In this document: one piece after another, positions 16,274-28,325 of the stretch | Numbering within the stretch: the stretch's first letter is position 1 | Layout of the letters: every line of letters begins with the position of its first letter | Notes under the pieces: generated by a model | The model's input: only the letters and a program-made list of their open reading frames with translations | What the model was told of the DNA's origin: nothing | Database searches by the model: none | Origin: Prevotella sp. BV3P1 | Lineage (GTDB): Bacteria > Bacteroidota > Bacteroidia > Bacteroidales > Bacteroidaceae | Reading direction: 5' to 3' | DNA length: 64,000 nucleotides | Assembly (NCBI RefSeq): GCF_000479005.1 | Contig: NZ_AWXC01000007.1 | Coordinates: 124,001-188,000 of the forward strand | Position numbers and translations under genes: made by a program

Positions 16274-17596
16274 CTATGATTGCCTGAATTTGTATTTCAA
16301 CCCATACTCTTCCAACTTGCTGTACAGCGTTGTACGTCCTATTCCGAGCAGTTCGGCGGCAACCTTGCGGTTCCCGTTCGCTTGCTTTAACGCACGCAAA
16401 ATCCGTTCCTTATCTTCCGCGTCGTTACGCAGGGCGAAGCTGACGGGTGAAGTCGGTTTCGTCACGGCAAGTTCCAGATGTTCTTTCGTGACAAGTCCGG
16501 TCTGCGCCTGTAACACCGCACCCATGATTTTCTGTCGAAGCTCACGGACATTGCCCGGCCAAACATGGGTCAACAATGTTTTACGGGCTTCCCCGTCAAA
16601 TCCGATAACGTCGCATTCCAGTTCTTTGTTCGCTGCCTCACGGAAAAATTCCGCCAGTGGCATGATGTCCTCCTGACAGTCGCGCAACGGCGGGACGGTT
16701 ATCTCGAAGTCGTGCAGACGATATAACAGGTCTTGCCGGAATCGCTTTTCGTTCACAGCCGCCTCCAGATCTTCGTTGGTGGCGGCGATGATGCGGATAT
16801 TGAAACTTTTATCCGTCTTATCACCTATCGGGCGGTATCTCCGTTCCTGTATAGCTCGGAGTAACATCTGTTGGGTTTCCGGTGCGAGATTACCAACCTC
16901 GTCTAAAAATAGTGTGCCACCTTCCGCCTCGTGAAAATAACCTTTCTTGGCACTGTCAGCACCTGTGAACGCTCCTTTGACGTGTCCGAAGAAAGCCGAT
17001 GGCGCAAGCTCTTTGGAGAGTGAACCGCAGTCCACCGCAACGAACGGTTTTCCTGCCCGTTTGCTTTTGTCATGCAGTTGGTGTGCGATATGCTCCTTAC
17101 CAGTCCCGTTCTCTCCGAATATCAGCACGCTCATGTCAGTAGGAGCCACCAGCCTTATTCGTTTCATGATGGCTTGAAATGCCGAGCCGTCACGAGAGAA
17201 CACAGGCATACGGTTTCTTCCGATACTCCGTTCTTTTAATATGGTACGGAGCAGAGGGACGAGTTTATCCTCTACAAGTTGCTTAGGTATGTAGTCCAGC
17301 GAACCGAGTTTAATACTTTCGACTGCCGTATGCACTTCGGCGTAGTCGGTCATGATAATGAACGGCTGCCTCATGCCTTCTTTGCGCATCCAGCGCAACA
17401 AGTCGATACCATCGCCTTCAGGAAGACGCAGGTCTGAAACTATGATGTCGTTTTCTGTCGCTTGTTGCAGCAGTTTCTTTGCTGTTGAGAGACGGAAAGC
17501 CTGCACGGTACGGAATCCCTCCCGTGCCAGTAGGTTACAGACAAACTCGCAATACACGATGTTGTCTTCCACCACAATTATTTTTGTCTTATCCAT
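16274..17596 (-). CDS. rteB: RteB, sigma-54-type response regulator
   Basis: 440 residues: receiver domain (1-120, phosphoacceptor likely Asp55 in VSDLRLPEG), AAA+ domain (about 145-370) with Walker A GENGTGKE and the sigma-54 contact loop GAFTGA, and a Fis-type HTH at the end (about 405-435, NRKVAAELLGIGRTTLY). In CTnDOT it is phosphorylated through RteA and activates rteC. It overlaps rteA by 8 bases. The intact GAFTGA loop implies sigma-54-dependent transcription. Confidence 0.94.
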   Translation of the reverse strand: MDKTKIIVVEDNIVYCEFVCNLLAREGFRTVQAFRLSTAKKLLQQATENDIIVSDLRLPEGDGIDLLRWMRKEGMRQPFIIMTDYAEVHTAVESIKLGSLDYIPKQLVEDKLVPLLRTILKERSIGRNRMPVFSRDGSAFQAIMKRIRLVAPTDMSVLIFGENGTGKEHIAHQLHDKSKRAGKPFVAVDCGSLSKELAPSAFFGHVKGAFTGADSAKKGYFHEAEGGTLFLDEVGNLAPETQQMLLRAIQERRYRPIGDKTDKSFNIRIIAATNEDLEAAVNEKRFRQDLLYRLHDFEITVPPLRDCQEDIMPLAEFFREAANKELECDVIGFDGEARKTLLTHVWPGNVRELRQKIMGAVLQAQTGLVTKEHLELAVTKPTSPVSFALRNDAEDKERILRALKQANGNRKVAAELLGIGRTTLYSKLEEYGLKYKFRQS

Positions 17597-19907
17597 CTTC
17601 GTATTTTCTCCTTTCCTCTTCTGCCAACCGTATTATTTCCGCTCCCTTATCCAGCACGGCAGTCACGGCATGGCTTAACGCTTCACCATCCGGGAGTACA
17701 TCGCCATGAAGCAATCTGTAAAGTACATTTAGCGGTTGGTCGGCACGTAGCACCTCCCACGAGCTGCGCAGGTGGTGTGTCAGGGAATCCAGCTTTTGCA
17801 GGTCTTTTTCTGTTGCCGCTTCCCGTATTGTCTGCATCTCCTTTTCAGTTTCCGTCATCAACTTTTCCAGCATAACGGCTTCATTGCCGTAGGACAACAA
17901 GGCTGAAAAATCCGGTTTCCCGTCCGGTGTTTCTTTTATGGCACACCTGTCGGAAACCTCCATCAACTCCGATATGGAGAACGGCTTGTACAGGCATCCG
18001 GCAAAGCCTTTTGCCAATAGTTCCCCTTTGTTACAACTGCCCGAAGCGGTTGCCACAACCACCGGGATTGTTGGTGAATTGCCCACGTTGGACGAACGCA
18101 ACAGTTCCAGCAATTCAAAACCGTTTATACCGGGCATATTCAAGTCTGTCAGCAACAGGCTGTATTCTTTCTGGCGTATCATTTCCATCAGTTCCGCAGT
18201 ATCGGTGCAAGTGTCGCAGTGTATTCCTTCTTGGGAATACATCTCTTTCAGCATCAGAAGTAATACCTCATCATTGTCAATGGCGACAACATCATGGAAT
18301 TTATTGTTATGATAAACAGGTGTATTGCTTGTATATCCAAGCTGTTCTTCAGCTTCCTGCATAGAAATTTCAACTGTGAAACGACTGCCTTTCCCTTTCT
18401 TGCTGTCTAAACGGATTGTTCCGCCAAGCATCGACACAATATTACGCATTATGGCAAGCCCAAGCCCGAAACCCTCCTTTGCGGCGGCATTTGATAGACG
18501 TTCAAACGCACCGAACGCTTGTTTCTGTTCCTCTTCTGTCATGCCTGTACCTGTATCTTCAACGACCAGTGTGAGAACTCCATTATCATATTCAGTAATC
18601 AAAGAAACACCGCCTTCTTCTGTGAACTTGACAGCGTTTGACAGCAGGTTATTCCCGATTTGTATTATTCGCTCTTTGTCGGTCAATACAATGGCATCGT
18701 GTCCAGTCTTCACGGACAAGGACAGCCCTTTGTTCACGGCAACAGGCATGAACTCCGTTTCAAGTGTGTGCGTGATTGCAGAAATCCGGCAGGGTGACAG
18801 ACGTGGCTGTTCCTTGCCGTTGTCCAGGCGGAAGAAGTCAAGCAAAGTGTTGAGCATATCCCGCATACGGTCGGAGGATTGCAGTATGTTTTGGATATAC
18901 TGCCCGGACTTATCCTTACACTGTTCTTTCCGTATCAGTCCGGCATAGCCTGTTATTGCTGTCAGCGGTGTACGCAGTTCATGGGTGATAGTATGCACCG
19001 CCTTCTTCCTTGACGTTATCAGTGCCTCGTTCCGTTGTACGGATTGTTCCAGTTGCCTTATCAAATCAGTTGTCTTGTGCTTGTATTGTTTAATGCTTTT
19101 TGCATCACGATGTATGATGATGTAGGAAATTAACAACAATAGAAGAACGAATCCCATTAAACCGCCTACTTGCATAAACGATTTTCCACGCATGGCAACT
19201 ATTTCGTCTTCCCGGCTTTGCAGGTCGGTTTGTACCTTTTCTTCTATTTGGCAAATCAATTCTTGCAGTTGTCTGTTAAGTTCTGCATTACGAGCTGCAA
19301 GGCTGTCGGCTTGTTCCGACAATTGGCGACCCTGTACTTTCTGTTCGCTGATTACGTTTCTATTGAGTGAATAAAGCATGGACGTGGTTTCCGTTGGCTG
19401 TGTTTCCTCTTTTTTGCCAAAGATGCCCAAGAAACCTTTTCGTTTTGGCTTTTTGGGCTGTTCCTGCACACTTTTCTGCACAATAACCGGAATTTGATTA
19501 GCTATCTTCTTGTTAATAGATTGTTGTTCATCCATTAACCGGACTATCTGGAACATCTGTCGTTCCTTATCCTCTAAAAGACTGCGCACACTATCGATGC
19601 GCTCTGCTGGATAGGTGACCTTGAAACGGCAGAGCATACTGTCCATTGCCATACGCCGTGCATGGTAATGCTCGATATCTTTATCGTTCCATTCCAGTAT
19701 TGTTTCACCCAATAGAGAAAATTTTATCATTTGAATATTGATATTGTTTATTTCTTTTCGGAGCTCGTCTATTTTTTTATTGCCAAGTTCTAATGCTTCT
19801 ATCTCCCGCCATTCATAGAGGCTATTATATGCCATACATCCGATAAGAATGGAGATAAGTATATATCCCAACCGTATTGCCTTATAGAAATTTCCTGACC
19901 GCTCCAT
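17589..19907 (-). CDS. rteA: RteA, hybrid sensor histidine kinase
   Basis: 772 residues. Membrane segments at about 11-28 and 243-265 flank a periplasmic, coiled-coil-rich sensor. The histidine kinase core has His309 in THELRTP, the N box NNLLSNAVKFT, EDTGTGM and GFGLGL. A receiver domain follows (Asp near 588 in LTDLNMPG), then a C-terminal His phosphotransfer-like region (HHLRSSWE, about 711). It passes phosphate to RteB. Its ATG shares one base with the tetQ stop (TAATG), so it is translated with tetQ and rises with tetracycline. Confidence 0.93.
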   Translation of the reverse strand: MERSGNFYKAIRLGYILISILIGCMAYNSLYEWREIEALELGNKKIDELRKEINNINIQMIKFSLLGETILEWNDKDIEHYHARRMAMDSMLCRFKVTYPAERIDSVRSLLEDKERQMFQIVRLMDEQQSINKKIANQIPVIVQKSVQEQPKKPKRKGFLGIFGKKEETQPTETTSMLYSLNRNVISEQKVQGRQLSEQADSLAARNAELNRQLQELICQIEEKVQTDLQSREDEIVAMRGKSFMQVGGLMGFVLLLLLISYIIIHRDAKSIKQYKHKTTDLIRQLEQSVQRNEALITSRKKAVHTITHELRTPLTAITGYAGLIRKEQCKDKSGQYIQNILQSSDRMRDMLNTLLDFFRLDNGKEQPRLSPCRISAITHTLETEFMPVAVNKGLSLSVKTGHDAIVLTDKERIIQIGNNLLSNAVKFTEEGGVSLITEYDNGVLTLVVEDTGTGMTEEEQKQAFGAFERLSNAAAKEGFGLGLAIMRNIVSMLGGTIRLDSKKGKGSRFTVEISMQEAEEQLGYTSNTPVYHNNKFHDVVAIDNDEVLLLMLKEMYSQEGIHCDTCTDTAELMEMIRQKEYSLLLTDLNMPGINGFELLELLRSSNVGNSPTIPVVVATASGSCNKGELLAKGFAGCLYKPFSISELMEVSDRCAIKETPDGKPDFSALLSYGNEAVMLEKLMTETEKEMQTIREAATEKDLQKLDSLTHHLRSSWEVLRADQPLNVLYRLLHGDVLPDGEALSHAVTAVLDKGAEIIRLAEEERRKYEDG

Positions 19908-21880
19908 TATTTTGATGACATTGATTTTTGGAACATGAATAAAAGTTTATCTTTTTCGTTCATGCGGATATTATCAGAATAATCGCCTTTTGTTATTTGA
20001 TACCCACATGGCTTAACCATAAAAACGCCTAAGCCCTTAGTGTACGAACTTACTTCTGAGGCGTAGTCTTTACTTGTATTTAATGGAACTTTCCCTTTAA
20101 TATGACACCACTCATTATTACAACTGATGTCTTCAATCTCAGACATCATTTTTTGCAAATCTGTAATAGCTTTGGAACTCGCCATCTGGGGTATCTGCAA
20201 CTCAAAACAGAGCATCGGTTCGAGAATGTCCACACCTGACTGTTGCAAAGCCAGCCTGAAGACATAAGGGGTCAGCTGTCTAAAATCAGCAGGTGTACTT
20301 ACCGGGCTATAATACTCGGCTTGAGTAAAAGTTACTTTCAGATCTGTCACTTCCCATCCATGTAATCCCGATTGGCAAGACATACGAATCCCTTCAAAAA
20401 CGGCATTTTGAAAAGAATGGTTCAGATAACCATAGGAGATGTCACTTTCGATCTGCAACCCTGTCCCTAACGGTAAGGGTTCAAGAGTCAGCCCTATTGT
20501 GGCCCAATAAGGGTTGGGTGGTACTTCGATCTGAATAATCTTATAGACCTTTTTTACAGGTCGTTCTTTGTAGATAGTCTTGATCTCATCAAAATGGACC
20601 TTTACGGAAAATCGTTCTTCCAGCAATGTCTGTATGATTTCCTTTTGGGTCAAACCATATAACGAGATTTCCAATTCATCACTATATGCGTTTATGGAAA
20701 AGGACAAAGACGGGTCTTCAATCCACAATGTATTCAGAGCGGATATCACCTTGCTTCTCTCTTCGGGCTTGTCTGGTCGGACGGAGGATTTGAGAGCGGG
20801 ATGCTGATGAGATAACCCTTGAATCAAACAAGGTTTAGCTCCTAAATAATCTCCGATTCGAAAATCTTCTATATCTTCTACAATCGCGATATCATTGGCA
20901 CCCACTTCATCAACATTTATCTCTCTGCCCTGATAAATAGTCTTTAGATTTTTAATCTTGATGAATTTTTCCGAATCATTGATTCTTACAACGTCTCGAA
21001 GTCTCAGACTTCCGTCAATTATTTTTAGAAAACTTCTTTTATGTCCTTTGGGGTCATGCTCTATCTTATAAAGATAGGATGAAAGTCTGTTTGAGACCGA
21101 TGCTGGAGGAAGTATAAAAGAAGAGATAGCGTCCAACAACTCATTGATACCGATATTGAACATTGCTGATCCATGTAGTACCGGATAGACTTTGGCTTTT
21201 GCCACAAGAGCGATTATCGTATTCCAATAATCAGCCGGTGATATTTCGCTATCCGCCAAATATCGTTCTAATATATTGTCGTCATGGTTGCATACAAATT
21301 CTTTGTATTCTTCCTGTATATATGTTTGGGAGCAAATCGGATAAACCAATCCATCGACAACAGTTTGCATAATCAGAGCATCTTGAGACAGATTTGTTTT
21401 TATATCCAGATACAAACGCTCCAAATTCACACCGGCACGGTCAATTTTATTGATAAATATAATTGTCGGGATTTGCAGCTTTTGTAAAGTATTGAACAGC
21501 AACTTTGTCTGCGCTTGTATGCCTTCCTTTGCGGATAAGATGAGGACTGCTCCATCAAGCATTTTGAATGTCCGCTCCACTTCCGCAATAAAATCCATGT
21601 GTCCCGGAGTGTCAATGATATTGCATTTCACTCCATTCCAGATAATAGATGTCGTAGAAGCCCGAACAGTAATTCCTCTACGTTTCTCTATATCCATAGA
21701 GTCCGTTATGGTGTCACCATTATCCACACAGCCGCACTTTTCCGTTGCTCCACTGACAAACAGCAGATTCTCGGTTACGGAAGTTTTTCCTGCATCAATG
21801 TGAGCAAGAATTCCTAAATTTATAATATTCATTTGGATTAAGCAATAATATACTACAATAGATGCATTGTCGAAACGCAC
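19907..21880 (-). CDS. tetQ: Tet(Q) tetracycline resistance ribosomal protection protein
   Basis: EF-G-like GTPase that removes tetracycline from the ribosome. The annotated frame starts at a GTG (21880, 657 residues); a likely alternative start is the ATG at 21832 ([17 protein letters not shown], 641 residues), where the GTPase fold begins. Motifs: P-loop [24 protein letters not shown]. The C-terminal domains resemble elongation factor G. It is the first gene of tetQ-rteA-rteB, so drug resistance and transfer control share one transcript. In CTnDOT, expression is controlled by translational attenuation in the leader. Confidence 0.97.
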   Translation of the reverse strand: MRFDNASIVVYYCLIQMNIINLGILAHIDAGKTSVTENLLFVSGATEKCGCVDNGDTITDSMDIEKRRGITVRASTTSIIWNGVKCNIIDTPGHMDFIAEVERTFKMLDGAVLILSAKEGIQAQTKLLFNTLQKLQIPTIIFINKIDRAGVNLERLYLDIKTNLSQDALIMQTVVDGLVYPICSQTYIQEEYKEFVCNHDDNILERYLADSEISPADYWNTIIALVAKAKVYPVLHGSAMFNIGINELLDAISSFILPPASVSNRLSSYLYKIEHDPKGHKRSFLKIIDGSLRLRDVVRINDSEKFIKIKNLKTIYQGREINVDEVGANDIAIVEDIEDFRIGDYLGAKPCLIQGLSHQHPALKSSVRPDKPEERSKVISALNTLWIEDPSLSFSINAYSDELEISLYGLTQKEIIQTLLEERFSVKVHFDEIKTIYKERPVKKVYKIIQIEVPPNPYWATIGLTLEPLPLGTGLQIESDISYGYLNHSFQNAVFEGIRMSCQSGLHGWEVTDLKVTFTQAEYYSPVSTPADFRQLTPYVFRLALQQSGVDILEPMLCFELQIPQMASSKAITDLQKMMSEIEDISCNNEWCHIKGKVPLNTSKDYASEVSSYTKGLGVFMVKPCGYQITKGDYSDNIRMNEKDKLLFMFQKSMSSK

Positions 21881-21998
21881 CTTTTAATACCTCCTCGTAG
21901 CATGTGAGAACTACAGGATTACTAACTCGTATTAATATGTATATTATTACTGCCGCATAACGATTACAAAATTACACAAAAAAATATATCTAACAAAA
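21881..21998 (-). promoter_or_regulatory. tetQ promoter and attenuation leader
   Basis: Minus strand: -33 element TTTTG (21994-21998), 19-bp spacer, -7 box TAATTTTG (21967-21974), a full Bacteroidetes promoter. About 80 bases of leader follow before the GTG. Inside it an ATG at 21903 opens a short frame (MLRGG...) that runs into tetQ in another frame, and AGGAGG lies just after it. CTnDOT is known to use a tetQ leader for translational attenuation; which short frame acts as leader peptide is my inference. Confidence 0.75.
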
Positions 21999-22045
21999 GT
22001 GGGAGGATTTTTTAACTTTTTACCATAGACATTTTATTAGGGAAG

Positions 22046-22135
22046 CGTAGGTTCAACTGGCAAGTACAAATAAGTAGAAATGTTTAAACAACACCGTTTT
22101 AGGAAGTTGAAAAATCAAGTTTCTCTCTCGGTATA
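22046..22135. repeat. degenerate relative of the 253-bp cassette repeat
   Basis: Starting CGTAGGTTCAACTGGCAAGT, this stretch follows the first 90 bases or so of the repeats at 55143, 56102 and 57861 (shared blocks GTAG, CAAC, GCAAGT, GTTGAAAA, AGTTT). The rest of 21999-22490 has no gene. Confidence 0.35.
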
Positions 22136-22370
22136 GCGTTTATTTTGGCCAATATCTTCTTTAGTTTGGCATTTGTGTATTTCCCATTCGTGTTCTATTT
22201 AGCTCCTTATTATGAGTATGTAGCAAGTTACTTATCAAATTCAGCCTCTTTGAGGGTCAAATATGGTTTTGCAAATGGTGACTGACAAGACATAAACAAG
22301 GTCAGCAGGAATTTTTTTACATAAATGGACATGAATGTATATAACCTAAAATAAGAATAAATTTTAATAA

Positions 22371-22461
22371 GGGCTGCCCAAAAAGAAAAAAATGCAGTTG
22401 CCATCCTGCAGATACTTGCAGAGAGGATAAAATTTACTTTTAGACCTTTTGGGATAGCCCC
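22371..22461. mobile_element. 91-bp MITE-like inverted-repeat element or hairpin
   Basis: Imperfect terminal inverted repeats GGGCTGCCCAAAAAG (22371-22385) and, on the opposite strand, GGGGCTATCCCAAAAGG (22445-22461) enclose about 60 A+T-rich bases. The GGGGCTnTCCCAAAA form resembles insertion sequence ends in Bacteroides. It lies 30 bp after the methylase/helicase stop, so it could also act as a terminator. Confidence 0.45.
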
Positions 22462-22490
22462 TATTAATACTTCAGATAAAATTCCTAAGG

Positions 22491-25400
22491 TTATATTTTC
22501 AATCCTTTGGACCGGGTTTCCTCCTTGGCATACAGCCCTGGACGCCCGATTATGACATGGTTGGCAACGATACTATCCGCCGGACTGCGTATCTGCGGCG
22601 GTGTAACTCCGTGATATTGCGGCTGCCCGTTCCGCACATCTTCCATTTCCGGTTTGACCTGTTGCCCATCATTCTCTTTTTCGGCGACTTCTGGTGTAGG
22701 CGGAGCAAGCTCCAGCTGTATCTTGCGGTCGAGGGCGGCAAGTTCGGACTTCAACTGCTTCAGCTCGTCCTCCTTCTTCCAAACCTTGCCCGCTATATCC
22801 TGCAACTGCGGTATCTCACGTTCCAAGACCTCATTCTTCGCCTTGTACTGGTCGATGATGGAGGGGATTCTCTCAATCGCGTTGAGGAAGTTTCGGGCGG
22901 CGGCCACCGGGTCAGCCATCGCCAGATGCCCGTTGTTGTAGGTGTACTTGTAGTTTCCTTCAACCACGAAACGGTTGTCGGTGAACTCCAATCCCTCTTT
23001 GAGTATCCTTTCGCTGACCACCTTTATCGGGAAGCCGTAAAGCTCTCCGACCTGTGTGTAAAGCCCGCCCGTAGTGGTGCTCTTGGCTATCTCCTGCAAA
23101 CGCTTACCGAGAACCTTCTCGTCGGCGGAATCCACTCCGTCCACCTTTATCATATTAAGGCGGTTGCCTTCCTTGTCGATCTGCACCACCGAAAGAAAGC
23201 GGTTCCAGTCCTCCGTCATGGCATCAATGAAAGCCGTGTTGTTGCGCAGCTCACTTATCTTCGACTCCAGCTTGAACTCCGAATCACGTCTGCCCTTGTT
23301 GAACGACTTGCGTTCTCCTTCGAGAGATGCGATACGCTTTTCAAGTTTAGCCTTGTCCAGCAGGTCGGTGTTGCCGGAGAGCAACGCCATATACTCCGAA
23401 AAGTTCATGCCCGATTTCTCGTCCATTGCCCCCTCGTCGATGGTACGCGCCCCCATAGCACCGCTTTTGAGCTGGCTGATGAAAGTCTGCTTGCAGTGCA
23501 GGAGGTTGAACTTGTAGCTGTCCAACGACTTCTCCACCGCGTAGATGATTACGTCCACGTTGTTCCCGGCGAAATGCTTGGCAATTTCGTTTCCGGCTCT
23601 AACTCCGCGTCCGTCACGCTGTTGCAGGTCAGACGGTCGCCACGGCGTATCGAGATGATGGATAGCCACACTCCGTTTCTGGGCGTTCACACCCGTTCCG
23701 AGCATAGAGGTAGAGCCGAACAGCACACGCACCGTCCCGGCGTTCATGGCGTCTATCACCGCCTTCCGCGCCTTGTCGGTCTTGCACTCCTGAATGAAGC
23801 GCACCTCGCTTGGCGGTATACCGTAGTCCTCCGTCAGTTTGCGCTTGATTTCCGAATAGACGTTCCACCCGTCGCCCGGCTGGTATGTCCCCAAATCAGA
23901 GAAAACGAACTGCGTGCCTTTCTGGGCGTCGTATTTTTGATAATACTCCGCGATCATCTTGGCACAGTGACTCGCTTTGTTGTCGGGATGATCTTCGTAA
24001 TTCGGGTCTATCATGCGCATGTCGAGTGCCATTTTCCGGGCATAGTCCGTGGCGATGAGCATCTTCGCCTTTTCTTCCGTTTCCGAAAGCGGCAGCCTGC
24101 CCAACAAGGTGGCATCGCCCGTCTTGGCGAACTGCATCAGTTTCTGTATGAAGTCCTCCTGTTCCGGCGTGGGCGGTATATGGTGCAGTATCTCGTTCTT
24201 GGCAGGACGGTCAACGCCCACATCCTCCGCCGTGCGGTAGTCCGTGATTTCATTATAGAAGGCGGCAAGCTCCGGCACTTTGATGAAGTAGCGGAAACGC
24301 TCCTTCTGGACCACATTGTTCGTCACGTTAAATTCAAAATCCGTCGTCTTCTTGGCAAATATCGCCGCCCAAGCGTCGAAACACCTTATGTCCTGCCGTT
24401 CCAGCTCCTTCGGGCGCAGGTACTTGAACAGCAGGTACAATTCAGTCAGTGAGTTGCTGATAGTCGTGCCGGAGAGGAAGGTCGCACCCAAGTCTTTTCC
24501 TGTGCGCTCCTGTATGGTGCGTATGGCAAAGAGCATGTTAAGTGCCTTCTGGCTTCCCTCGCTGTTTCCCAATCCCGCCACACGGTCGTGGCGCGTGTTG
24601 AAAGTCAGATTCTTGAACTGGTGGCTCTCATCTATGAAGATGTGGTCGATGCCCATCTGCTTGAAATCCACCACGTCGTCCGTGCGTGACTTTATGGCGT
24701 GTTCCACCTTCTCCAGCTTCGCTTCAAGGTTGTGCTTGCGCTTCTCCAATCCTTTCAGCATCGCCCGCGACACGTTCTTTCCCTGCTGGCGCAGCACTTC
24801 AAGGTTTTCCTCCACCGTGTCAAGCTCCGCTTGCAGGATGCGCTGCTGCAACTCCGGCGACTGCGGTATCTTGCCGAACTGGTCGTGCGACATGATGACG
24901 CAATCGTAGTCGTTGTTCTTTATATTATTGAAGAAGCGCACACGGTTGGCGGTCGAGAAGTCCTTCTCCGAAGCGTACAGAATACGTGCGTTGGGATATG
25001 CCGCCTGATAGGTGGCTGCAATCTCCGCAACGTTGGCTTTCAGCCCGATAATCATCGGCTTGTGTGCCAATTTCAGACGCTTCATCTCATGTGCGGCGAT
25101 GCACATTATCAGCGTCTTACCGGTTCCCACCTCGTGGTCGCAAATTCCGCCGCCGTTCTGTTTCAACATCCAGACGCAATCCATCTGTGAGGGATAGACG
25201 CTCTTGATACCCCGGCTTGCCAGCCCTTTCAGGTTGAGGTCGGGAAAGGTCTGATGGGAGCCGTCGTAGCGCGGGCGCACGAAACAGTTGAACTTGCGGT
25301 TATACATCGTCACAAGCCGCTCCTTGAACTGCGGCGACTGCTCTTCGAGCCATTCGGAGAAGCCGTTTCGTATCTCGTCAATCTTGGCGTTGGCGAGTTG

Positions 25401-28325
25401 TATTCCCTCGCTGTCGCGCATCTTGATGTCGTTGCCATGCTCGTCCTTGCCGATGGACTTCATCATGTCAGGGCAGGTGTTGTGCAGGGCGTGTTTTAGG
25501 AGGTGCATACCGTCATAGTTCCGGTAATACCCCTTCACCAGAAACTCGTCCGTGATTTTCATGGTGCGGTAGCCGCACGCCACCGAAAACTCGTCCATGC
25601 TTGCGGAATAGGCGATTTTCACCTCCGTGTCGAACAGCCGGCTCATGTAGGCGGCATAGACACCCGTCGGAATCCAGCGTTCCCCGAAATTGAAGTCCAG
25701 ATCCTCGAAGGCGATGCGCTGCGGCTCGGCATCTTTCAGAGCCTCCAACGCCTGCTTCACCTCCGGCATACGCTCATTTTCGGGATTGTCACCCATCCAT
25801 GCCTCTATGCGTTCCGCTTTCTCTATGACATTTCCGGCGATGAAACGGTCTTTGATTTCGTAACCGGTCACGAGCGGATTGTAGTAGATGCGCCCTTGCA
25901 GGGCAGTGAGCAAATCCTCCGCCGTGCTGTCGGTTATCTCCCGCATATAGTCGAGATTGACCGTACCATATTTGTTGAGCGACGCAGACAGGGCTTCTTC
26001 GGGAGAGCCTACGTTGGCATGGCTCTCCACCGCGAAGGAAACAGGATGCTCGAAGATGTCCGCCTTGACGAACTTCCCGTTCTCCGTCCGTTCCAGCGAA
26101 AGGATGTCGCGTCCGCCCGCATCCATCATCACTAACTTCACGTTTTGCTTGGCGTTAAGGTTGCCGTAGCGCATGACAAACTCATCGTAACAGGTGTTCA
26201 GATGCTCTCGCCACGGAACATTTGCCTCGCGCCGGAGCGATTCATAACGGTACAGACGCTCGTAGGCGTCACGCAGCGACACATACAACAACGCCTTCTC
26301 CTTCTGGTATCCTTTCAGGTTGAGCGGCTGGAATGTCGCCCCGTATGGCGTGATGTCTTTCAGGTAGCCGATGTTATGACGCCCCCGGTTAGCCACCAGC
26401 GACCCTTCGCGCAGGTGCATCTCCGGCGTGCGGTGGTAGGCACGCGGAGAAAGGTCCACGACTTCCTCCTTCGGCTTTTCCGCTTCGATGTCGGGGAAAA
26501 GGAAAGTCCCCACCGCTTCCGATGGGGTATCTGTAACGGCAGGTGCGGCGACTGCCTCCGGCTGTGTTTCCTCCTGTCGTGGCTGCTCACGGGAAGTTTC
26601 CGGCACGGCTTTCACTTCCGTCTTTTCCGCCACTTGTTTCTCGTTATGCTGCCTTGCCAGTTCCCGAAGTTCTTTCCTACGCTCCGGCGTCAAACCCATC
26701 ATCATTTCATAGAAACCGTTGATGGGAGGATTGGTATCCCAGTCCAGTGTGGCATAGATGTCGTCCGGGTCGGCAGGCTTGGCGGTGTTCTCCGTTTTAG
26801 CCTCCTTGTTCTCCGTTACAGTCTTAGGGGTGGTAGCCGTCGGCACAGCCGTAACTTTCGGTACAGCCTCCGTTTTTGGCTTGGACGGTGTGCGCCTTGC
26901 CGGGTTTCCCTTTTTCGCCGTATTTTTCTTTTTGGCGGTTTTCTGTTGGCTGACCTCTTCCGTCATGCCCCAGAGGTCAAGCAGGGTGAGCTGCACGCCT
27001 GCGGAATATTGCGGGCGCGGTTCTATCTCCGGCTTTTCATCTGCGGGTTGCGGCTTTTCTGTCGGAGTTTCCACCGTCTGCACCGAGGATACTGTTTCCA
27101 ATTTTATGGCAGGACGCTCTACTTTATTTTGAACGGCAACTTTTTCTTCCGTTCCTGCCTGCCGGATTGAACCCGAATACAAGCGCATGGCAAGCCTGTA
27201 ATGGAAATCCTCGTCGAGCATACGGCGCAAATCCCCGGCGATGCCTGCTGCCTTGCCCTCGTGCAGATAAACCATAGCGGGCTTCCCGTAGGGGTCTGTG
27301 TCAAGTTTCGCCATCGTATGCACGATGCGTTCCGGGTGGTGGATGAAATAGGCGTTGTCGGTCAGGTCGGTTTTCGTGTCCGTCTGTATCACGGTCATCA
27401 GCCGCTCGTCCTGCGACATTTCCTTCTTGCTGAGGTTCTTTTGCAGGACAATCAGGTCACTGCCCACCTCCGTGCCCGCGTTGTCCGTGAACAGGTTGTT
27501 GGGCAGGCGTATCGCGGATACCAGATCAGCCTGACTGAACAGCTCGTTACGCACGGAGGTCTTGGTGCTGTTCAATACCCCTTGCGAAGTGATGAACGCC
27601 ACGATACCGCCGTCACGCACGGCATCCAGCCCTTTGAGGAAAAAATAGTTGTGGATGGCTTTCTGTGCCGATCGTCTGCCGAAGGACCCACTCTTTTCAA
27701 ACTCCGCGTCGAACACGGCGATGTCTCCGAACGGGATGTTGGACACCGCCAAGTCGAAATAATTGTTGAACGGTTTTTCGATTTTCTCAAAACCGCAGGT
27801 GCGCGTTTTCTTGTCGGGATAAAGATGCCGCAGTATTGTACCCGTGAGCAGATCCTTCTCGAAAGCCATCACGTCCGCATCCGGGCTGTGCCGCAGCATG
27901 GAATCCACGAACACGCCGGCACCTGCCGACGGTTCGAGCATACGGGCGGGGCGGACGCTGTAATCCGCCAGCACGTCCGCAAGGGTGTCGGTTATCTCTT
28001 TGGGAGTGTAGAAAGCGGTCAGCACAGACGCTTTCAGCGAATCCACAAACCGCTTGTATTCCGTTTCGTCCTTGCTGTTCTCACGGATGAGCCTGTGCAG
28101 CTCCACCGTCGGGGCGAACAGTTCGAGGTCGGATTTCGCCCACCGGACGGCATCCGTCAGTTCCTTCGCAGGGTTGAGGATACATTTCAGACCGCCGAAA
28201 CCGCAGTACCTTTGGAGTATAGCACGCTCTTCGGTTGTCGCCGTTCTCTGTTCCCTGTCAAGGATGAATGCCGTCCGTATCGCCTCGATGTTGTCCCGCA
28301 GTTTCTGTTTGCGGTTAAACGCCAT
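22491..28325 (-). CDS. giant N6-adenine methylase/SNF2-like helicase protein
   Basis: 1944 residues. N-terminal adenine methyltransferase: S-adenosylmethionine motif [10 protein letters not shown] (about 134-143) and catalytic-loop variant SNIPFGD (about 206-212). A Lys/Pro/Thr-rich linker follows (about 420-620), then a SNF2-like helicase: Walker A VGTGKT (about 1065), DEAH-like IDESHQ (about 1230) and motif [11 protein letters not shown] (about 1570), with a coiled-coil C-terminus. Such proteins are near-universal passengers of Bacteroidetes conjugative elements and are thought to modify or protect transferred DNA. It overlaps the DUF1896 gene by 11 bases. Confidence 0.85.
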   Translation of the reverse strand: MAFNRKQKLRDNIEAIRTAFILDREQRTATTEERAILQRYCGFGGLKCILNPAKELTDAVRWAKSDLELFAPTVELHRLIRENSKDETEYKRFVDSLKASVLTAFYTPKEITDTLADVLADYSVRPARMLEPSAGAGVFVDSMLRHSPDADVMAFEKDLLTGTILRHLYPDKKTRTCGFEKIEKPFNNYFDLAVSNIPFGDIAVFDAEFEKSGSFGRRSAQKAIHNYFFLKGLDAVRDGGIVAFITSQGVLNSTKTSVRNELFSQADLVSAIRLPNNLFTDNAGTEVGSDLIVLQKNLSKKEMSQDERLMTVIQTDTKTDLTDNAYFIHHPERIVHTMAKLDTDPYGKPAMVYLHEGKAAGIAGDLRRMLDEDFHYRLAMRLYSGSIRQAGTEEKVAVQNKVERPAIKLETVSSVQTVETPTEKPQPADEKPEIEPRPQYSAGVQLTLLDLWGMTEEVSQQKTAKKKNTAKKGNPARRTPSKPKTEAVPKVTAVPTATTPKTVTENKEAKTENTAKPADPDDIYATLDWDTNPPINGFYEMMMGLTPERRKELRELARQHNEKQVAEKTEVKAVPETSREQPRQEETQPEAVAAPAVTDTPSEAVGTFLFPDIEAEKPKEEVVDLSPRAYHRTPEMHLREGSLVANRGRHNIGYLKDITPYGATFQPLNLKGYQKEKALLYVSLRDAYERLYRYESLRREANVPWREHLNTCYDEFVMRYGNLNAKQNVKLVMMDAGGRDILSLERTENGKFVKADIFEHPVSFAVESHANVGSPEEALSASLNKYGTVNLDYMREITDSTAEDLLTALQGRIYYNPLVTGYEIKDRFIAGNVIEKAERIEAWMGDNPENERMPEVKQALEALKDAEPQRIAFEDLDFNFGERWIPTGVYAAYMSRLFDTEVKIAYSASMDEFSVACGYRTMKITDEFLVKGYYRNYDGMHLLKHALHNTCPDMMKSIGKDEHGNDIKMRDSEGIQLANAKIDEIRNGFSEWLEEQSPQFKERLVTMYNRKFNCFVRPRYDGSHQTFPDLNLKGLASRGIKSVYPSQMDCVWMLKQNGGGICDHEVGTGKTLIMCIAAHEMKRLKLAHKPMIIGLKANVAEIAATYQAAYPNARILYASEKDFSTANRVRFFNNIKNNDYDCVIMSHDQFGKIPQSPELQQRILQAELDTVEENLEVLRQQGKNVSRAMLKGLEKRKHNLEAKLEKVEHAIKSRTDDVVDFKQMGIDHIFIDESHQFKNLTFNTRHDRVAGLGNSEGSQKALNMLFAIRTIQERTGKDLGATFLSGTTISNSLTELYLLFKYLRPKELERQDIRCFDAWAAIFAKKTTDFEFNVTNNVVQKERFRYFIKVPELAAFYNEITDYRTAEDVGVDRPAKNEILHHIPPTPEQEDFIQKLMQFAKTGDATLLGRLPLSETEEKAKMLIATDYARKMALDMRMIDPNYEDHPDNKASHCAKMIAEYYQKYDAQKGTQFVFSDLGTYQPGDGWNVYSEIKRKLTEDYGIPPSEVRFIQECKTDKARKAVIDAMNAGTVRVLFGSTSMLGTGVNAQKRSVAIHHLDTPWRPSDLQQRDGRGVRAGNEIAKHFAGNNVDVIIYAVEKSLDSYKFNLLHCKQTFISQLKSGAMGARTIDEGAMDEKSGMNFSEYMALLSGNTDLLDKAKLEKRIASLEGERKSFNKGRRDSEFKLESKISELRNNTAFIDAMTEDWNRFLSVVQIDKEGNRLNMIKVDGVDSADEKVLGKRLQEIAKSTTTGGLYTQVGELYGFPIKVVSERILKEGLEFTDNRFVVEGNYKYTYNNGHLAMADPVAAARNFLNAIERIPSIIDQYKAKNEVLEREIPQLQDIAGKVWKKEDELKQLKSELAALDRKIQLELAPPTPEVAEKENDGQQVKPEMEDVRNGQPQYHGVTPPQIRSPADSIVANHVIIGRPGLYAKEETRSKGLKI

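Noticed and set aside
22557..24452. Long plus-strand open frames opposite the methylase/helicase and topB genes
   Set aside because: They are antisense shadows of G+C-rich coding genes and encode no recognisable domain.
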